Assembly (NCBI RefSeq): GCF_905147365.1
Contig: NC_056425.1
Coordinates: 9,555,501-9,619,500, forward strand
Reading direction: 5' to 3'
Source of the DNA: Aricia agestis
Lineage: Eukaryota; Arthropoda; Insecta; Lepidoptera; Lycaenidae
DNA: 64,000 nt
Shown: positions 21,701 to 32,165 of the stretch, one piece after another
How the letters are laid out: each line of letters opens with the position of its first letter
Position numbering within the stretch: the stretch's first letter is position 1
Translations under genes and position numbers: made by a program
Notes under the pieces: model-generated
What the model saw: the letters and a program-made list of their open reading frames with translations, nothing else
What the model was told of the DNA's origin: nothing
Database searches by the model: none

Positions 21701-24700
21701 CTTTTATAGATACAACAAAATGATTTAACAATTATTTTAATCAAACACTGGCATTCAACTTATTGTTAGACTAAAACAGCTTTATATTTAAAAAAATTCA
21801 TACCTGCAAAGAAACCTGTGGCTTCTTCCTATGTTCCTCCCTTATGATATACTCGAAGACGTTGTAATACAAGCACGTGACCATGTTACACCGGAATGCT
21901 ATAGTCTCGCTGCTGCAGTTGTTCTCGCTCAGACACTTCGAGAACTGATCCATCCATCCGTTGCACGGTCGCACCACGTTCGTGTTTATAAACTCTTCTG
22001 TGACCCCGTATTTACTGTGGAAGATTTGATACAGCCATGTATACATATAGTCTGTCAAGAAAGTGAAGAAATTAAAAAGTGGCAACATTGTAGTGCCCTT
22101 TCAAATCAATTTAAGAATAAGGGATGACACTACGATGTTACCACTTTTTAATTTCTTCACTTTCTTGATGGACTATACTAAAGGTCGCCAGATAGAGGAA
22201 AATATGGGCTTATACATCAGTCAATCCATATTAATATTATAAATCCGAAAGTGTCTATCTGTTACCTCCTAACGCCCAAACCGCTGAACCGATTTTGCTG
22301 GGAGATACTTTGAGCGCTGATGCACAGTGAGAGATGGAAAGTATATATTTCCAGGATAAGTATCCTACTTATCCTGGAAAAATGTACGTTTCTCGCGTGA
22401 TAAACGCATTTTGGCGCAACGCAGATGCGGGCGTCATCTGTACTAGATGACGCCCTATATTTAACACCTACATCATGGGTATCGCAGACACAATAGATTT
22501 TCAATAGTTAAGCGGCAGCCGGCTGCCGCTTGGGGATTGATGAGTTAAAGTGTAAGGCTGCGTTTCCACTGAAGCGGAGCGGAGCGTAGCGGTGCCCGAA
22601 TTGACCAATCGTGCTATTCCAGCGGAATGACAGCGAAGACTTCGAGCATGATGATTGGTGAATTCGGCACCGCTAAGCTCCGCTCCGCTCCGCTTCAGTG
22701 GAAACGCAGCCTAATCAAGGTATCTATAAAACTCACTTGAGGAAAGCTCGTAGATGCGGCGAGGGGTGCGGGCGCGCGTGGCGCAGTAACGCAGCTAATC
22801 GCGCCAGGCTGTTCGCCGCCTCCGATACCGGGGTTAGCGCCTCGCGACGCGCCAAATATCGCCGACCCGTCAGCGGCGTGTCCGGGCAGGCGCGACCACC
22901 CTGAAACATGCACGGTTCCCGTTGAGTATATTGATACAACACAGTCACGATTAGAATAACAAGCACAATTTTAAGATCTCAAATATGGATGTTGTCATAT
23001 TTAGGTGTTTCGGTAGGGCGAGAGCTGAGCGGGGGATATGCATGAGACGTGTAGCGAGTGCGTGTTTTTTTTTTATCTATGGACGCTTCACACCACGTTT
23101 ATAATAGTGGTGGTATTGGTGGTAATATAATCTGGTATAGCAGAGAGTATTTTAGCTGGTTGTTTCTCTAATATTATATAATGTCTTATCCTTGTATATT
23201 AAGAACTTCTTCGATCTAACAGACAAAGACAAACATTTTAAAGCTTAAGGGTGATGGATAGCCTATTCGGCACTTATCAGAAAGTGGTGAAACAGGCCCT
23301 ATGTATTGTAAAAAATATTTTTAGTAAAGACTAAAGAGAGTAGTATGCAATAATACAGTTAGTTTACTCACTGGTCCAAAACTTGCTATAACTTGGGATA
23401 TTTCATCACCAGATACTTTCTTGCTTCCTATCTGCTCGTTGGCATGTTCACCTGTAAATATTAAAAACTTTTAACATTCAGAAGTTTACACCTCATTCTA
23501 AGGTGCCAAGTTAGTCTATGTGTATTTAATTATTATAATTTATAAGTACATCTATAGTCTACAAAGAATGATTATAAGTGAACTAAAATCTTCTGTGACT
23601 CTTCGGACGTAAATACAGCATGCTGTATCTTTGGGGTAAATAAATGTAAATAAGTTAACATGACTAATTTGAGAAGAAATAAAATATTTACTAAATCTTT
23701 CTTCATAGCAAGACAACATTGTATTATTGTATTGAAATCGAGACAATTCTCAGAAAATCTATTTTGACAGTATTTACCTTGACAAATTGTTGACACAATT
23801 AATATTTTTTATCAGCCATAGGCCAATGGCCATAGCCCATAAACTCTTTCATCTAACTCACCTAAAAATATTCTTTCATCAAATTCTCCCACACTCAACA
23901 CATAAGTTTCATATAAATTGTTCAATGATTTCAAGTTAGCATCAAAGTTTCCAACATCCAGTAATCCTAATAAGTTTTCGCTGTCTCCTTTTAAATGCTG
24001 AAAAATAAAAGTATAAAATTTAAAAAAATCGTCCAAGCGCGAGTCGGACTCGCCCACAAAGGGTTCCGTACCGTTATAGAGAAAAAATAGGCTAAAAATT
24101 GTGTTTTTTGTATGGGAGCCCCACACATGGTCACACAACGTGACTGGTGGACAATTTTCTCTTCTAAGAGTAAATGTGATGTGCACTGATTTTTGAGCGC
24201 TTGCTTTAATTCTCCATTTTTTTAACCAATTTTTTACCTTGTTGAGACTTTTCTGTAATATGTTAGATGCTTCGTCTCTGTCTTTATTTGTAGCTAATAT
24301 GGCTGTATCGTCGGCAAACGTTGCCACAGTGACATCGGGAATCTGAGGTAAGTCATAGGTGTTTATCAAGTACAGATATGGCCCGAGGACTGATCCTTGA
24401 GGGACGCCTGCATTAATCTCATGGATAGATGACGTGCAGTCTCCATCCCTAACTTGAAAGAGCCGTGTGGTTAGGTAAGACTTAAGTAACAGGTAGTATC
24501 TATGTGGTAGTTTGGTCTTTATTTTGTACAGCAGCCCCTCGTGCCACATTTTATCAAAGGCCTGCTGTATGTCTAGGAAGGCTGCTGAGCAGTATTCCTT
24601 TTTTATTAATTATTATTAATTATTAAAGTACGTATATATTTAAGTCCTTTGTGAAAATTTCAAGTGCCTAACTCTTATCATTATTGATCATGACTATTCA

Positions 24701-24803
24701 TGACATTATATGAAAAAAAAATCATGTTTGTTGTATGGGAGCCCCCCTTAAATATTAATATTATTTTGTTTTTAGTATCTTATATCTTTAAACGAGCAAT
24801 TCT

Positions 24804-24885
<82 letters not shown>

Positions 24886-27800
24886 ATTGGAATCTCGGAA
24901 TCGGCTCCAACGATTTTCATGAAATTTAGTATATAGGGGGTTTCGGGGGCGATAAATCGATCTAGCTAGGAATCATTCTTAGAAAATGTCTTTTTATTTG
25001 TGTTTTATCGTTAATCTGAAAAATATGACTCTTCCTCATCTATAGGCGAATAATAAAACTATTTTGTAAGCATCTAATTGCTTTAACGACACAACAACAG
25101 CTAAAGCTATTCCAGCAGATGGCGTTGTTAAGTAACACGAAGTCAATGAGTGTTCGCTATACCGAGCAAAGCTCGGTTATCCAGGTACTTTGTTGTTATA
25201 GCGGCAACAGATATACACAATCTGTGAAAATTTCAGAACTCTAGCTGTAGCGGTTTTGAGATACAACCTGGCGACAGACAGACAGACCGACAGACGAACA
25301 GACAACAAAGTGTTAGTAATAGCTTCCCGCTTTTACTCTTTGGGTATGGAACCCTTAAAAAAATACACATGGAATTCCTAATTAACGCTACCAACTCTAA
25401 TAAAGAGATATCTTTCCTTAACAATAGGCATGATGACTTTTTTTTTTCTTATCGGGAATTGAAAGACACTTAAAAAATAGAAACATCGTTGAAAGAATCA
25501 CTGATAGCTTAAAAAATCACCAAGATATGACAATTCAAATATCTCATAAAAAAGACCTGCCCGAAACGCTCCATACAAAGTGCTACGAAAGTATGACGTC
25601 AGTCTTTCGTAGTTTGTACGCATCGGGAGACAACTTTGTTTCGACAGGTATATTAAATATTGCGTTTATGAAAGTGGTTTCATAACAAAAGTTGCTTTTA
25701 ATGGCATAAGTTATCGAATTGTATACAGATATTAAGAAATTTAATTGAAAAAAAATTCGACTTGATTATCCAACTTTGAAGGCGCATAACAAAAAAAATA
25801 CAAATGCTATCAAGCTGAAATTTTGGGAACACTTATTTTTTACCGTGATTTCTTTATTTTATTAACAAAATTCGCTAATCTTTGACCTTGTCATCATCCC
25901 TATTCTAGTACAAAATTGTTACTAAAGTATAGCAACACACATGCAGTTTCACTTATATTGCAGGTTGTTATGAGTTACAGTAGTCAATTTCCTTCATGTG
26001 ATTGTTTTGCTCATTAAGGGCCCTCGCCCACTGAGACTTTTAGTAGCGATGCAGTCGCGCGTTTATGAAGCGCACGACTACTTACGCGCGTTAGTCGCAT
26101 TTGCAAAGCGATACAGGACACACAGCTAGTGACTGTATCGATGCAAATACACACAGTATCACGACTGCATCACTACAAAAAGCTAAATGAGCAAAACAAA
26201 ATGTAGCAAATTTTGCTACCTAATCTAATCATAAGAGAACTTACTTTTTTACTGAAAAATGACTTTATGACTGGCATCCAACTGTACTCTTTCATGGTAG
26301 CAGCCTCCACTGCCAGTCCTTCTTTGATTTCACACAGGGCAGATATAATACAAGGCGGCTCACTGGGCATCTCAAAATCATCATTCAGCCAATCTTTTGG
26401 CACAACTGTAAGAAAAAAAAACATTCCAAACCAGATCCACAGGCAAACATTAATAAGATTATATGAAAAAGGAATGCAAAGATAAAATAATAACAAAAAT
26501 CGAGACAGTGTGGCCACCATGTTCAAGCTCGTAGAAATATAGGTAGGCCATAAAATTAGAACGTTAGAAAAGGCATTCCATACAATCGTCAGCGCGAAAA
26601 TGTGTCACCCTCGAAATGAGTGAGCTCACTCATCTGAGAGCAGTGTGCATTAGGATGCGGTAACAGCCGGACGTCTTTAATTCATTAATTACCGCGTTGT
26701 TTTTTGCTACATTTCGCTCCAGAATGCCGTCATGTGCCTTCTGACAGTGCAGTAACAAAACGAGGAATACAAATAAAGCCAAAGGTGTAATATTTCACAC
26801 GTAATTACTAAGATTTTATTAATATTTAAATTATTGTCTTCCATTTTAAGAGAAAAATCGAAGCGAAGCGTAAAATGAGCGAAAGAGAAAGTAGTATATG
26901 ATATTACTGTAAGACAAAAAAGGACGACAATTTTTTCTCGATGCACATTTGCATGCAAAAACATTGCTACAGTTTTGACGGCGTACGTCATATCTAAGTA
27001 TTTTGATATCGTTGAGGTAGGCCATCTATATACATTATACGTCATATTATAAAACAAAGTAGCTTTTTTTTTCCTGTAATCTTTAAAACTACGCAACGAA
27101 TTTTGATGGTTCTTTCAGTTATAGACTATATTTTATCGCGCTAAGACTAATTGGGGCGAAGCAATAGAGGAAAATGTGGAAAAAACGGGGAAAATTATTT
27201 GAAAGGGCTAACTTGAACATGCTAATCTCAGGAACTACTGGTCCGATTAGAAAAATTCTTTCAGTGTTAGATAGCCCATTTTTGAAGAAGGCTATAGGCT
27301 ATATTTTATCACGCTACGACTAATAGGAGAGTGTGGAAATTATTTAAAAGGGCTTATCTCGCGAACTGCTGGAACAATTTTAATATTATTTGGCACAGAT
27401 AAGAAATAGACCACATGAAGGATCATAGGCTATCAATGTTAATCATTTTTTCAGTGGCTATATATTTTATACCCGTGCGACGCCGGGGCGGGTCCCTAGT
27501 GGAGTATAAAAAAATCTACACTACAAGTACAAAGAAGTGGCTAATTTCAAAATCATAACACATTTGTTTTCTCTGTAAAGAGGAGAAAACATACCTTTAA
27601 ATCCTGGATTGATCAAATCAATTCTCCTCGCCATAAAGGCATTGGCGAAAACAAAGTCCAAGCAAGACAAAAGAATGTGGTACATATCAACAAGATCGTC
27701 TGCTGAGTTGTGAAACTCTCCCTTCACACAAACATACAGGCACCATGTGAACTCAAATAATGCATTTGTGGAACATGGTTGTAGTCTGAAATATTACAAA

Positions 27801-28998
27801 AATATTTAATATAATTTCAATCATAATCAAAACAGTTCTGAGTGGAAATAGAGGTGGTAAGACATAGCATTTCACATATACCTGTGTTAATGCAATAGCT
27901 ATATTATTTGTGTTTTAAAATGATAAAAGTAGCTAAAATTCCATGTTTAAATTCCATGCATTCCATGACTGGACTTTGAATACAAATGTTTGCTTGAAGA
28001 ATAAAGGTAAGACTACAATTATTGCTGAAGACAATATTGTTGTATAGTTTCTATGTAAGATGGACTTGAGTAAATTTAATACTTATGTGTTTGTATATAT
28101 GATGGAATTGAGTAATTTTAATTTTAATACATAATAAAAATATTTCATACTTACTTGTGCTTTTTACTCTTTGGGTTATTAGGTTTAACAGGTTCATTAG
28201 TTAATCCAGAGAATATTTCTTGGAACAATGGTTGGAAGTTTCTGAACAGGACAGTAGAAACGGCAAATTTATGCTCAAGTCTTGTTATTCTGTCCTTAAA
28301 ATCTGATGGCATCAGTGCCATTTCCATCCAATTTTTGATCTTGTTAAAAAACTGTATAAGGCTGGAAATCATGTTTATTTTTGTTAGACACTTTATTATA
28401 ACTTAAAAGCTTCTTATATCAACCAAGTTTTGTCTGTTTCACGCCAAAGCTGCTCAATTGTCATAAAATTTGGTATAAAGATATCTTCAGTCTCAGACAA
28501 GAATTTAATTTAGTTTTAGTCATAAAAAATCTTTGTGTAAAGTAGCACAGCGGATAGCAATATGCTACACATCTGATAAAAAACGTAAAAACAACATAAT
28601 ATGTTTGAGGTTGGGTTGTACTCACCTTATATTACATGCTCTCAGAAGTCCCGTCAAACTCACACAATTTCCTTCAACAGCTTTTCCTGATTCTACTGTT
28701 GGGGTCATAGATGTTCTGCATGCAACATACAGCGCACAGGCCATCCAGTGCATCGGGTCGCCCTGTATATATTTTAAGAAATTAATGACTCTTGTAAAGC
28801 ACATGAATATTACATATTAGGATCTAAACGTTTAACCAGCTCTAGCTTTAAGTGACTTACATCGAGAGTGTAGTTTCGGTTTATTTCTAAAAATGATTCC
28901 TTCGATTTCTTCGCAGCAACTGGATCTACGTTTAATTTGGAACACAAATTGTCTATCATAGATATCCAGTTTTCTTCACTTTCGTCAGGTTTCGGCAT
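15686..28998 (-). CDS. Rbf: Retinoblastoma-family pocket protein (p107/p130 type)
   Basis: Nuclear pocket protein that binds E2F/DP and represses cell-cycle genes. Exons 1 to 18 (descending): 28861-28998, 28626-28762, 28155-28361, 27595-27785, 26245-26405, 23862-23997, 23372-23451, 22737-22900, 21804-22047, 21013-21222, 20589-20709, 20077-20166, 19766-19893, 18687-18866, 17565-17691, 16924-17021, 16458-16607, 15686-15838; 2715 nt, 904 aa. N-terminal cyclin-like domain, aa 47-290: GDPMHWMACALYVACR, LIQFFNKIKNWMEM, EPPCIISALCEI. VGEFDERIFLG follows. Pocket A, aa 350-596: TPLTGRRYL, HLNVVEEQVLESLVW. Pocket B, aa 655-800: LFFRKFYGLAEVRMNDLC, RRKIWTCLEY-like block, KDRHLDQLLMCAVYVICK, NHVYRSVLI, GDLINFYNQVYV. 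The long N-terminal domain and short A/B linker fit the p107/p130/Rbf branch. Every junction is in phase except exon 8 to 9, where the MITE at 22048-22175 sits at the 3' splice site. Coordinates given for exon 9 are the pre-insertion ones. Confidence 0.95.
15857..15901. repeat. Perfect AT hairpin beside the last Rbf exon
   Basis: AATAATATATACAATTTAAT, five-base loop, exact inverse. It lies within 20 nt of the exon 18 acceptor (15839) in Rbf intron 17. Confidence 0.75.
17305..17400. mobile_element. Short MITE remnant, TACAGGGTGTAAC end
   Basis: In Rbf intron 15. ACTATACAGGGTGTAACAAA at the left and TTGTTGCACTCTGTATAAT at the right are related inverted ends of the family seen at 6532-6785. Confidence 0.5.
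18081..18126. repeat. Perfect 22-bp-arm hairpin in Rbf intron 14
   Basis: TGCGAAGTTATGTTCCTTAA(AA), two-base loop, exact inverse to 18126; a few more bases pair outside. Probably the core of a miniature foldback element. Confidence 0.8.
18994..19616. mobile_element. MITE-bounded insertion in Rbf intron 13
   Basis: Left end CTATACAAGGTGTAACAAAA and right end CTTGTTACACCCTGCAGAT are inverted relatives of the TACAGGGTGTAAC family. An ACTATAGTTTGTGCG block near the left and inverted blocks near 19496-19552 show internal rearrangement. Non-coding. Confidence 0.6.
22048..22175. mobile_element. 128-bp mariner-type MITE on the Rbf exon 9 splice site
   Basis: Inverted ends TAGTCTGTCAAGAAAGTGAA and (right end) TTCACTTTCTTGATGGACTA; TA duplication at 22046-22047 and 22176-22177. 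A relative with TAGTCTGTCAAGAAAGTC ends is at 40749-40966. On the minus strand the element lies between the original CCTTTAG acceptor and the first codons of exon 9, and brings its own CTTTCTTGACAG. Confidence 0.9.
22235..22500 (+). repeat. Family C repeat copy in Rbf intron 8
   Basis: CGCCCAAACCGCTGAACCGA then GGAGATACTTTGAG and GATAAACGCATTTTGGCGCA. A second copy is at 43185-43440. Confidence 0.75.
22511..22712. mobile_element. Foldback MITE, AGGCTGCGTTTCCACTGAAG ends
   Basis: 22555-22712 is a long palindrome: AGGCTGCGTTTCCACTGAAG and GCGGAGCGGAGC at the left, inverted at the right. It ends 24 nt inside Rbf intron 8 from the exon 8 donor. A perfect 20-bp palindrome AGCGGCAGCCGGCTGCCGCT lies just left at 22511-22530. 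Confidence 0.85.
24129..24605 (-). mobile_element. Jockey-type LINE reverse-transcriptase fragment
   Basis: Open frame of about 155 codons covering the RT palm: AFLDIQQAFDKMWHEGL, NAGVPQGSVLGP, then TFADDTAILA with the catalytic aspartates, and the downstream LNKVKNWLKKWRIKASAQKS. Both ends are truncated (no endonuclease, no tail). The frame is intact over this stretch, so the insertion is probably fairly recent. Confidence 0.9.
24806..24881. repeat. (TA)n microsatellite
   Basis: About 38 uninterrupted TA units in Rbf intron 5. The open frame across it is an artefact. Confidence 0.97.
25440..26180. repeat. Repeat-rich part of Rbf intron 5
   Basis: 25560-25640 has a CTTTCGTAG / CTACGAAAG inverted pair. 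25765-25925 is an inverted copy of the GATGATGACAAGGTCAAAG family. 26025-26180 is a MITE with paired TAGTAGCGATGCAGTCG and CGACTGCATCACTAC blocks. Confidence 0.65.
27120..27490 (-). repeat. Family A repeat copy in Rbf intron 4
   Basis: Shares ATATTTTATCGCGCTAAGAC, GGAAAATGTGGAAAAAACGG and CCACATGAAGGATCATAGGC with inverted family A copies elsewhere (9553-9760, 46770-47305). Ends in CCCGTGCGACGCCGGGGCGG. Confidence 0.7.
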
Positions 28999-29140
28999 TT
29001 TCACTCAAGTAATATGTTTTATTTGATTTAAATGATATAAAATAAAACAATGCAAACAGTAAATAAAGGATCACTTATCCCGATTTGGACCAATTTTGAC
29101 AACTACTTGGCGGGAAGATTAATCCCGCCTACACGGGACA
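28999..29140 (-). promoter_or_regulatory. Rbf 5' flank with paired E2F-like sites
   Basis: Just upstream of the Rbf start codon, 29107-29116 reads TTGGCGGGAA and 29121-29130 contains the inverse-oriented ATCCCGCC. Both match the E2F/DP core (TTSSCGC / GGCGGGAA). Pocket-protein genes are known E2F targets in animals. Binding here is inferred; the transcription start is not known. Confidence 0.55.
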
Positions 29141-29205
29141 CATGCGCGCCCTCTGGATTTGACATATGTCACAGACGACAGCTGATTTACATGACATAAA
29201 TACTT

Positions 29206-30044
29206 TTTAGGGTTCCGTAGCCAAATGGCAAAAACGGAACCCTAGTCTGTCTGTCCGTCCGTATGTCACAGCCACTTTTCTCCGAAACTATAATAGCTAT
29301 ACTATTGAAACTTGGTAAATAGATGTAGTCTGTGAACCGCATTAAGATTTTGATGGAAAAATTATTAAAAATTTTAGGGATCCCCATAGACCGTACGACT
29401 GAAACAAAAAAATTTTTTTAATCTAACCTATGCGTGTGGGGTATCTATGGATAGGTCTTAAAAATCATATTTTTTATATCATTTTTTTTCTAACCTGAAG
29501 GCTGAATAGTTTACGAGAGATAATCTTCCAAAGTGGTAAACTGTGTCCCCCCCCCCCTCCCTTTAACTTCTAAAATAGGGGGCATGATACGTCTAAAAAA
29601 TATATAATGATGTACATTACTATAAAAACTACCAACGAAAATTGGTTCGAACGAGATATAGCAAATAGGTTTTTTTATAGGTACGTCATAAATGGTAAAC
29701 CTTAATTTAACTTTCATTATATCAACTGAAATATAAAAATAAATCAAAAACTTTTAATTTCATAAAAATAAACTTTATTGCTGCTGCGGAACCCTTTATG
29801 GGCTAGTCCAACTCGCACTTGGCCGGTTTTTTAAATAAATGGCTAAGCCCGGCCGCGTATTATCCGTTTCTGATCAGAAAAATTCGGACGCCCGCCGGAA
29901 TGCACTCTGTTCATACATTTTGTTGTAGACCCCGCACACTATCAGAATTTCTTACGTGTCAAAATGTATGAGCGGGGCGAGGTGTGGGCGGGGTGTCCGA
30001 ATTTTTATCATCAGAAATTCGGATAATTTGTGGCCGTGCTTAAA
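29206..30044 (+). repeat. Family D-like repeat followed by a MITE
   Basis: 29206-29833 starts AGGGTTCCGTAGCCAAATGG, with a CTGTCTGTCCGTCCG tract, and ends TCCAACTCGCACTTGGCCGG, as in family D copies. A G/C homopolymer lies at 29548-29556. 29843-30044 is a MITE: CTAAGCCCGGCCGCGTATTA inverted as TAATTTGTGGCCGTGCTTAA, with paired AAAAATTCGGACGCCCGCC-like inner blocks. Confidence 0.75.
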
Positions 30045-30780
30045 GTCGACGGGCTCGACTTTTGGCTGTGGTGAGTGTGGAGAGTGTGGAGTCGGGAGCT
30101 TCGCTGCGGGCAGTGGACACTACCATCTAAAAACATAGGAACATTGCTGGACCGAAATACATTCCGGCTAGCCACTGCCAAAAAATCAATATAAACTGAA
30201 AAACTATCGCATTTTTATGTATCCCTTAGTAGTCTGTGCATAATATCTGTTACACAATTTATGAATCATACAAATAAATATCTATTTCTATATAGGTATT
30301 TCATGTGAAGTCACGGACGTAAAAATATTTTTTTTTTACGTCCGTGTGTGAAGTAATATATTATATAATACAGTTCGACAACTGACAAGACTTTTTATGA
30401 ACGTGCCAAGAAAAGGAACTAACCAATGATGAAAAACTCAAAGCAGATATGTTACTACCACAATAGACATAACTACCAGTACTTCGACTGCAGAGAAACG
30501 GACAGGTTTCAATATCTGTCAAATTCGTCGGGTTTCACTAGGATTATGAACGGATTGTGCCTCGCGCTGGCTGATATAATTTATTTTTAAATATTTAAAA
30601 TAAAGATTTCAAAATTAGATTCTGACAATTTTAATCGCATGTACCAAAACACAAACAACAATACGACCAAAGAGGAACACGTCCATCGAATATGTCATAT
30701 TTTTAAATTCGTAGGTAACAGTTAACAACCCTAGCGACGATTTTCGTCATAATACGTCAAATTTAAAAATGTCAACATCA
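30045..30780. other. Intergenic spacer between Rbf and RBFA
   Basis: Mostly AT-rich. A hairpin ACGGACGTAAAAAT / TTTTTACGTCCGT lies at 30318-30346. No gene recognised. Confidence 0.5.
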
Positions 30781-30788
30781 GTTCTTAG

Positions 30789-30828
30789 TCGGCATCACAG
30801 ATTACTAGTATATATTTGTGTCGGCATA
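30789..30828. mobile_element. 24-bp insertion with 8-bp duplication (copy 1)
   Basis: A 24-bp block at 30797-30820, starting CACAGATTACTAGTATATAT, is flanked on both sides by GTCGGCAT (30789-30796 and 30821-30828 by my count, allowing one base). Confidence 0.7.
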
Positions 30829-30918
30829 CTCTATCATTCTGTCTACTCTGTTACTACCGCGCGCATCGCAGCGCAGTCACGAACGTGCCACGTCTTGTCT
30901 TACCTAAATAAATTGAAA

Positions 30919-30993
30919 ATGACCTCGTGCGTGTTTCGAAAATGTACCAATTATGACTCGAAAGTAAACAAAACACATGGAATCTCATACCAC
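30919..30993 (+). pseudogene. THAP-domain first-exon fragment
   Basis: ATG at 30919 opens MTSCVFRKCTNYDSKVNKT then HGISYH. The C-x4-C pair after MTS and the ISYH/ISYF ending match the N-terminal half of a THAP zinc finger, and the exon in the P-like element at 38184 has the same spacing. No good donor follows, and the frame runs into AT-rich sequence. I see no second half. Either a decayed transposon exon or an isolated fragment. Confidence 0.5.
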
Positions 30994-31319
30994 AGTCCAC
31001 ATGTCTTGATTATTTTCATTTTTAATTATTTTTTTAATAATCTAAAAAAAATCGAATTTTCGTCATAGCTCAGGCGAAGAAAGAGACAGCGATACGATTC
31101 GACGTTTAAAAATAGAACTGTCTCTTTTATGTAAGTAAATGGTTTTTCGCATCTTTTGTTTCACTTATCTATCAAATTCGTCAATGCGTGCACTTTTGAA
31201 TTTGAAAATTGTACGGAAGAGATTTAAGCCGAAAATAGTATGGACGTAACATATCTGTTTAAGTAGAATATCATTGATTATGTCAAAAACAATGGTCAAA
31301 AATCTATATATTATTAATA

Positions 31320-31740
31320 CGTGAGAGAAAAACTTTGTAACCCTTTTTAAGAAAAATGGGGAAATGTAGGTGCATGAAATTTCGCACAGTTATAGTTTTT
31401 ATGGTGAAGGAGTGCATCGAGCTAATATTATTTTAAAATTATGCTTTTATCATATATATTTTTAACAAATAAAACGTTACACACACTACGACACTACTAC
31501 TAGGAAAAATGACAGATTTTTGAGTGACAAGCCCACAGATTACTAGTATATATTTGGACAAGCCTATACATACGAATTATATAACTCTTTTATTTATGAT
31601 TGAAGTCTGTCGGCAACAAGTTGACAAATTGAAAATGGATTATGGTTTTTTTGTATTTTATTTTAGATACTATTAGACAATGCTTAAACGGCCAGTCTGA
31701 GATCAGCTGAGTCCCAGAGACAAGAATTGAAAAAAACTAT
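31320..31740 (+). repeat. Family E repeat copy with a 23-bp insertion
   Basis: Shares AAAACTTTGTAACCC-like, CACAGTTATAGTTTTTATGG and CTCTTTTATTTATGATTGAA with copies at 7100-8275 and 47605-51350. At about 31526-31564 the sequence GACAAGCC appears on both sides of a 23-bp block starting CACAGATTACTAGTATATAT, whereas the other copies have an uninterrupted GACAAGCC. Confidence 0.75.
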
Positions 31741-32165
31741 GATGAAGTTAATATTATTTACAAAATATAGGTAGCAGTCCTAATGTCGTTGCAAGTAAGG
31801 TCGAATTTCGACCATTGGGCGATCTCTAGTACGTTTAAATAACTGTTCATCTCTGACGCTGGCAACTCCTAAATGGGGAGGCTTACGCCAAAAGGAGAAG
31901 TAGTATATAAAAATAAAGAAGAAGAAGAAGAAGAATTCTATGCAAAATTTTTCGAATTTTTCAAACACAAATTTACTTAAAAATGATAGTCAGTAAAAAA
32001 AAATACAAGACATAATTAGTCAAAATCAACGTCTTTAAAACTTTATCTAGGCCATCTAGGCATAGGAGTTAGCAGTGATAGCACACTTGATATTGACGCT
32101 GTGTTATGAACTTTGGTCTTGGTTAGGTACCTACTCGTTTTGAAACCACATTTATCAAAAACACA

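Larger units (their letters stand above)
24034..25372 (-). repeat. Family D repeat copy (inverted) interrupted by a LINE piece
   Basis: In Rbf intron 5. The ends are CGAGTCGGACTCGCCCACAA ... GGGTTCCGTACC (24048-24072) and GACAGACAGACAGACCGACA ... TTTGGGTATGGAACCCTTA. The direct copies at 46286-46680 and 55861-56237 show the uninterrupted layout. The middle holds the LINE fragment and a TA tract. Confidence 0.75.

Noticed and set aside
24700..24936. Open frame rich in Tyr-Ile
   Set aside because: Translation of the (TA)n microsatellite.
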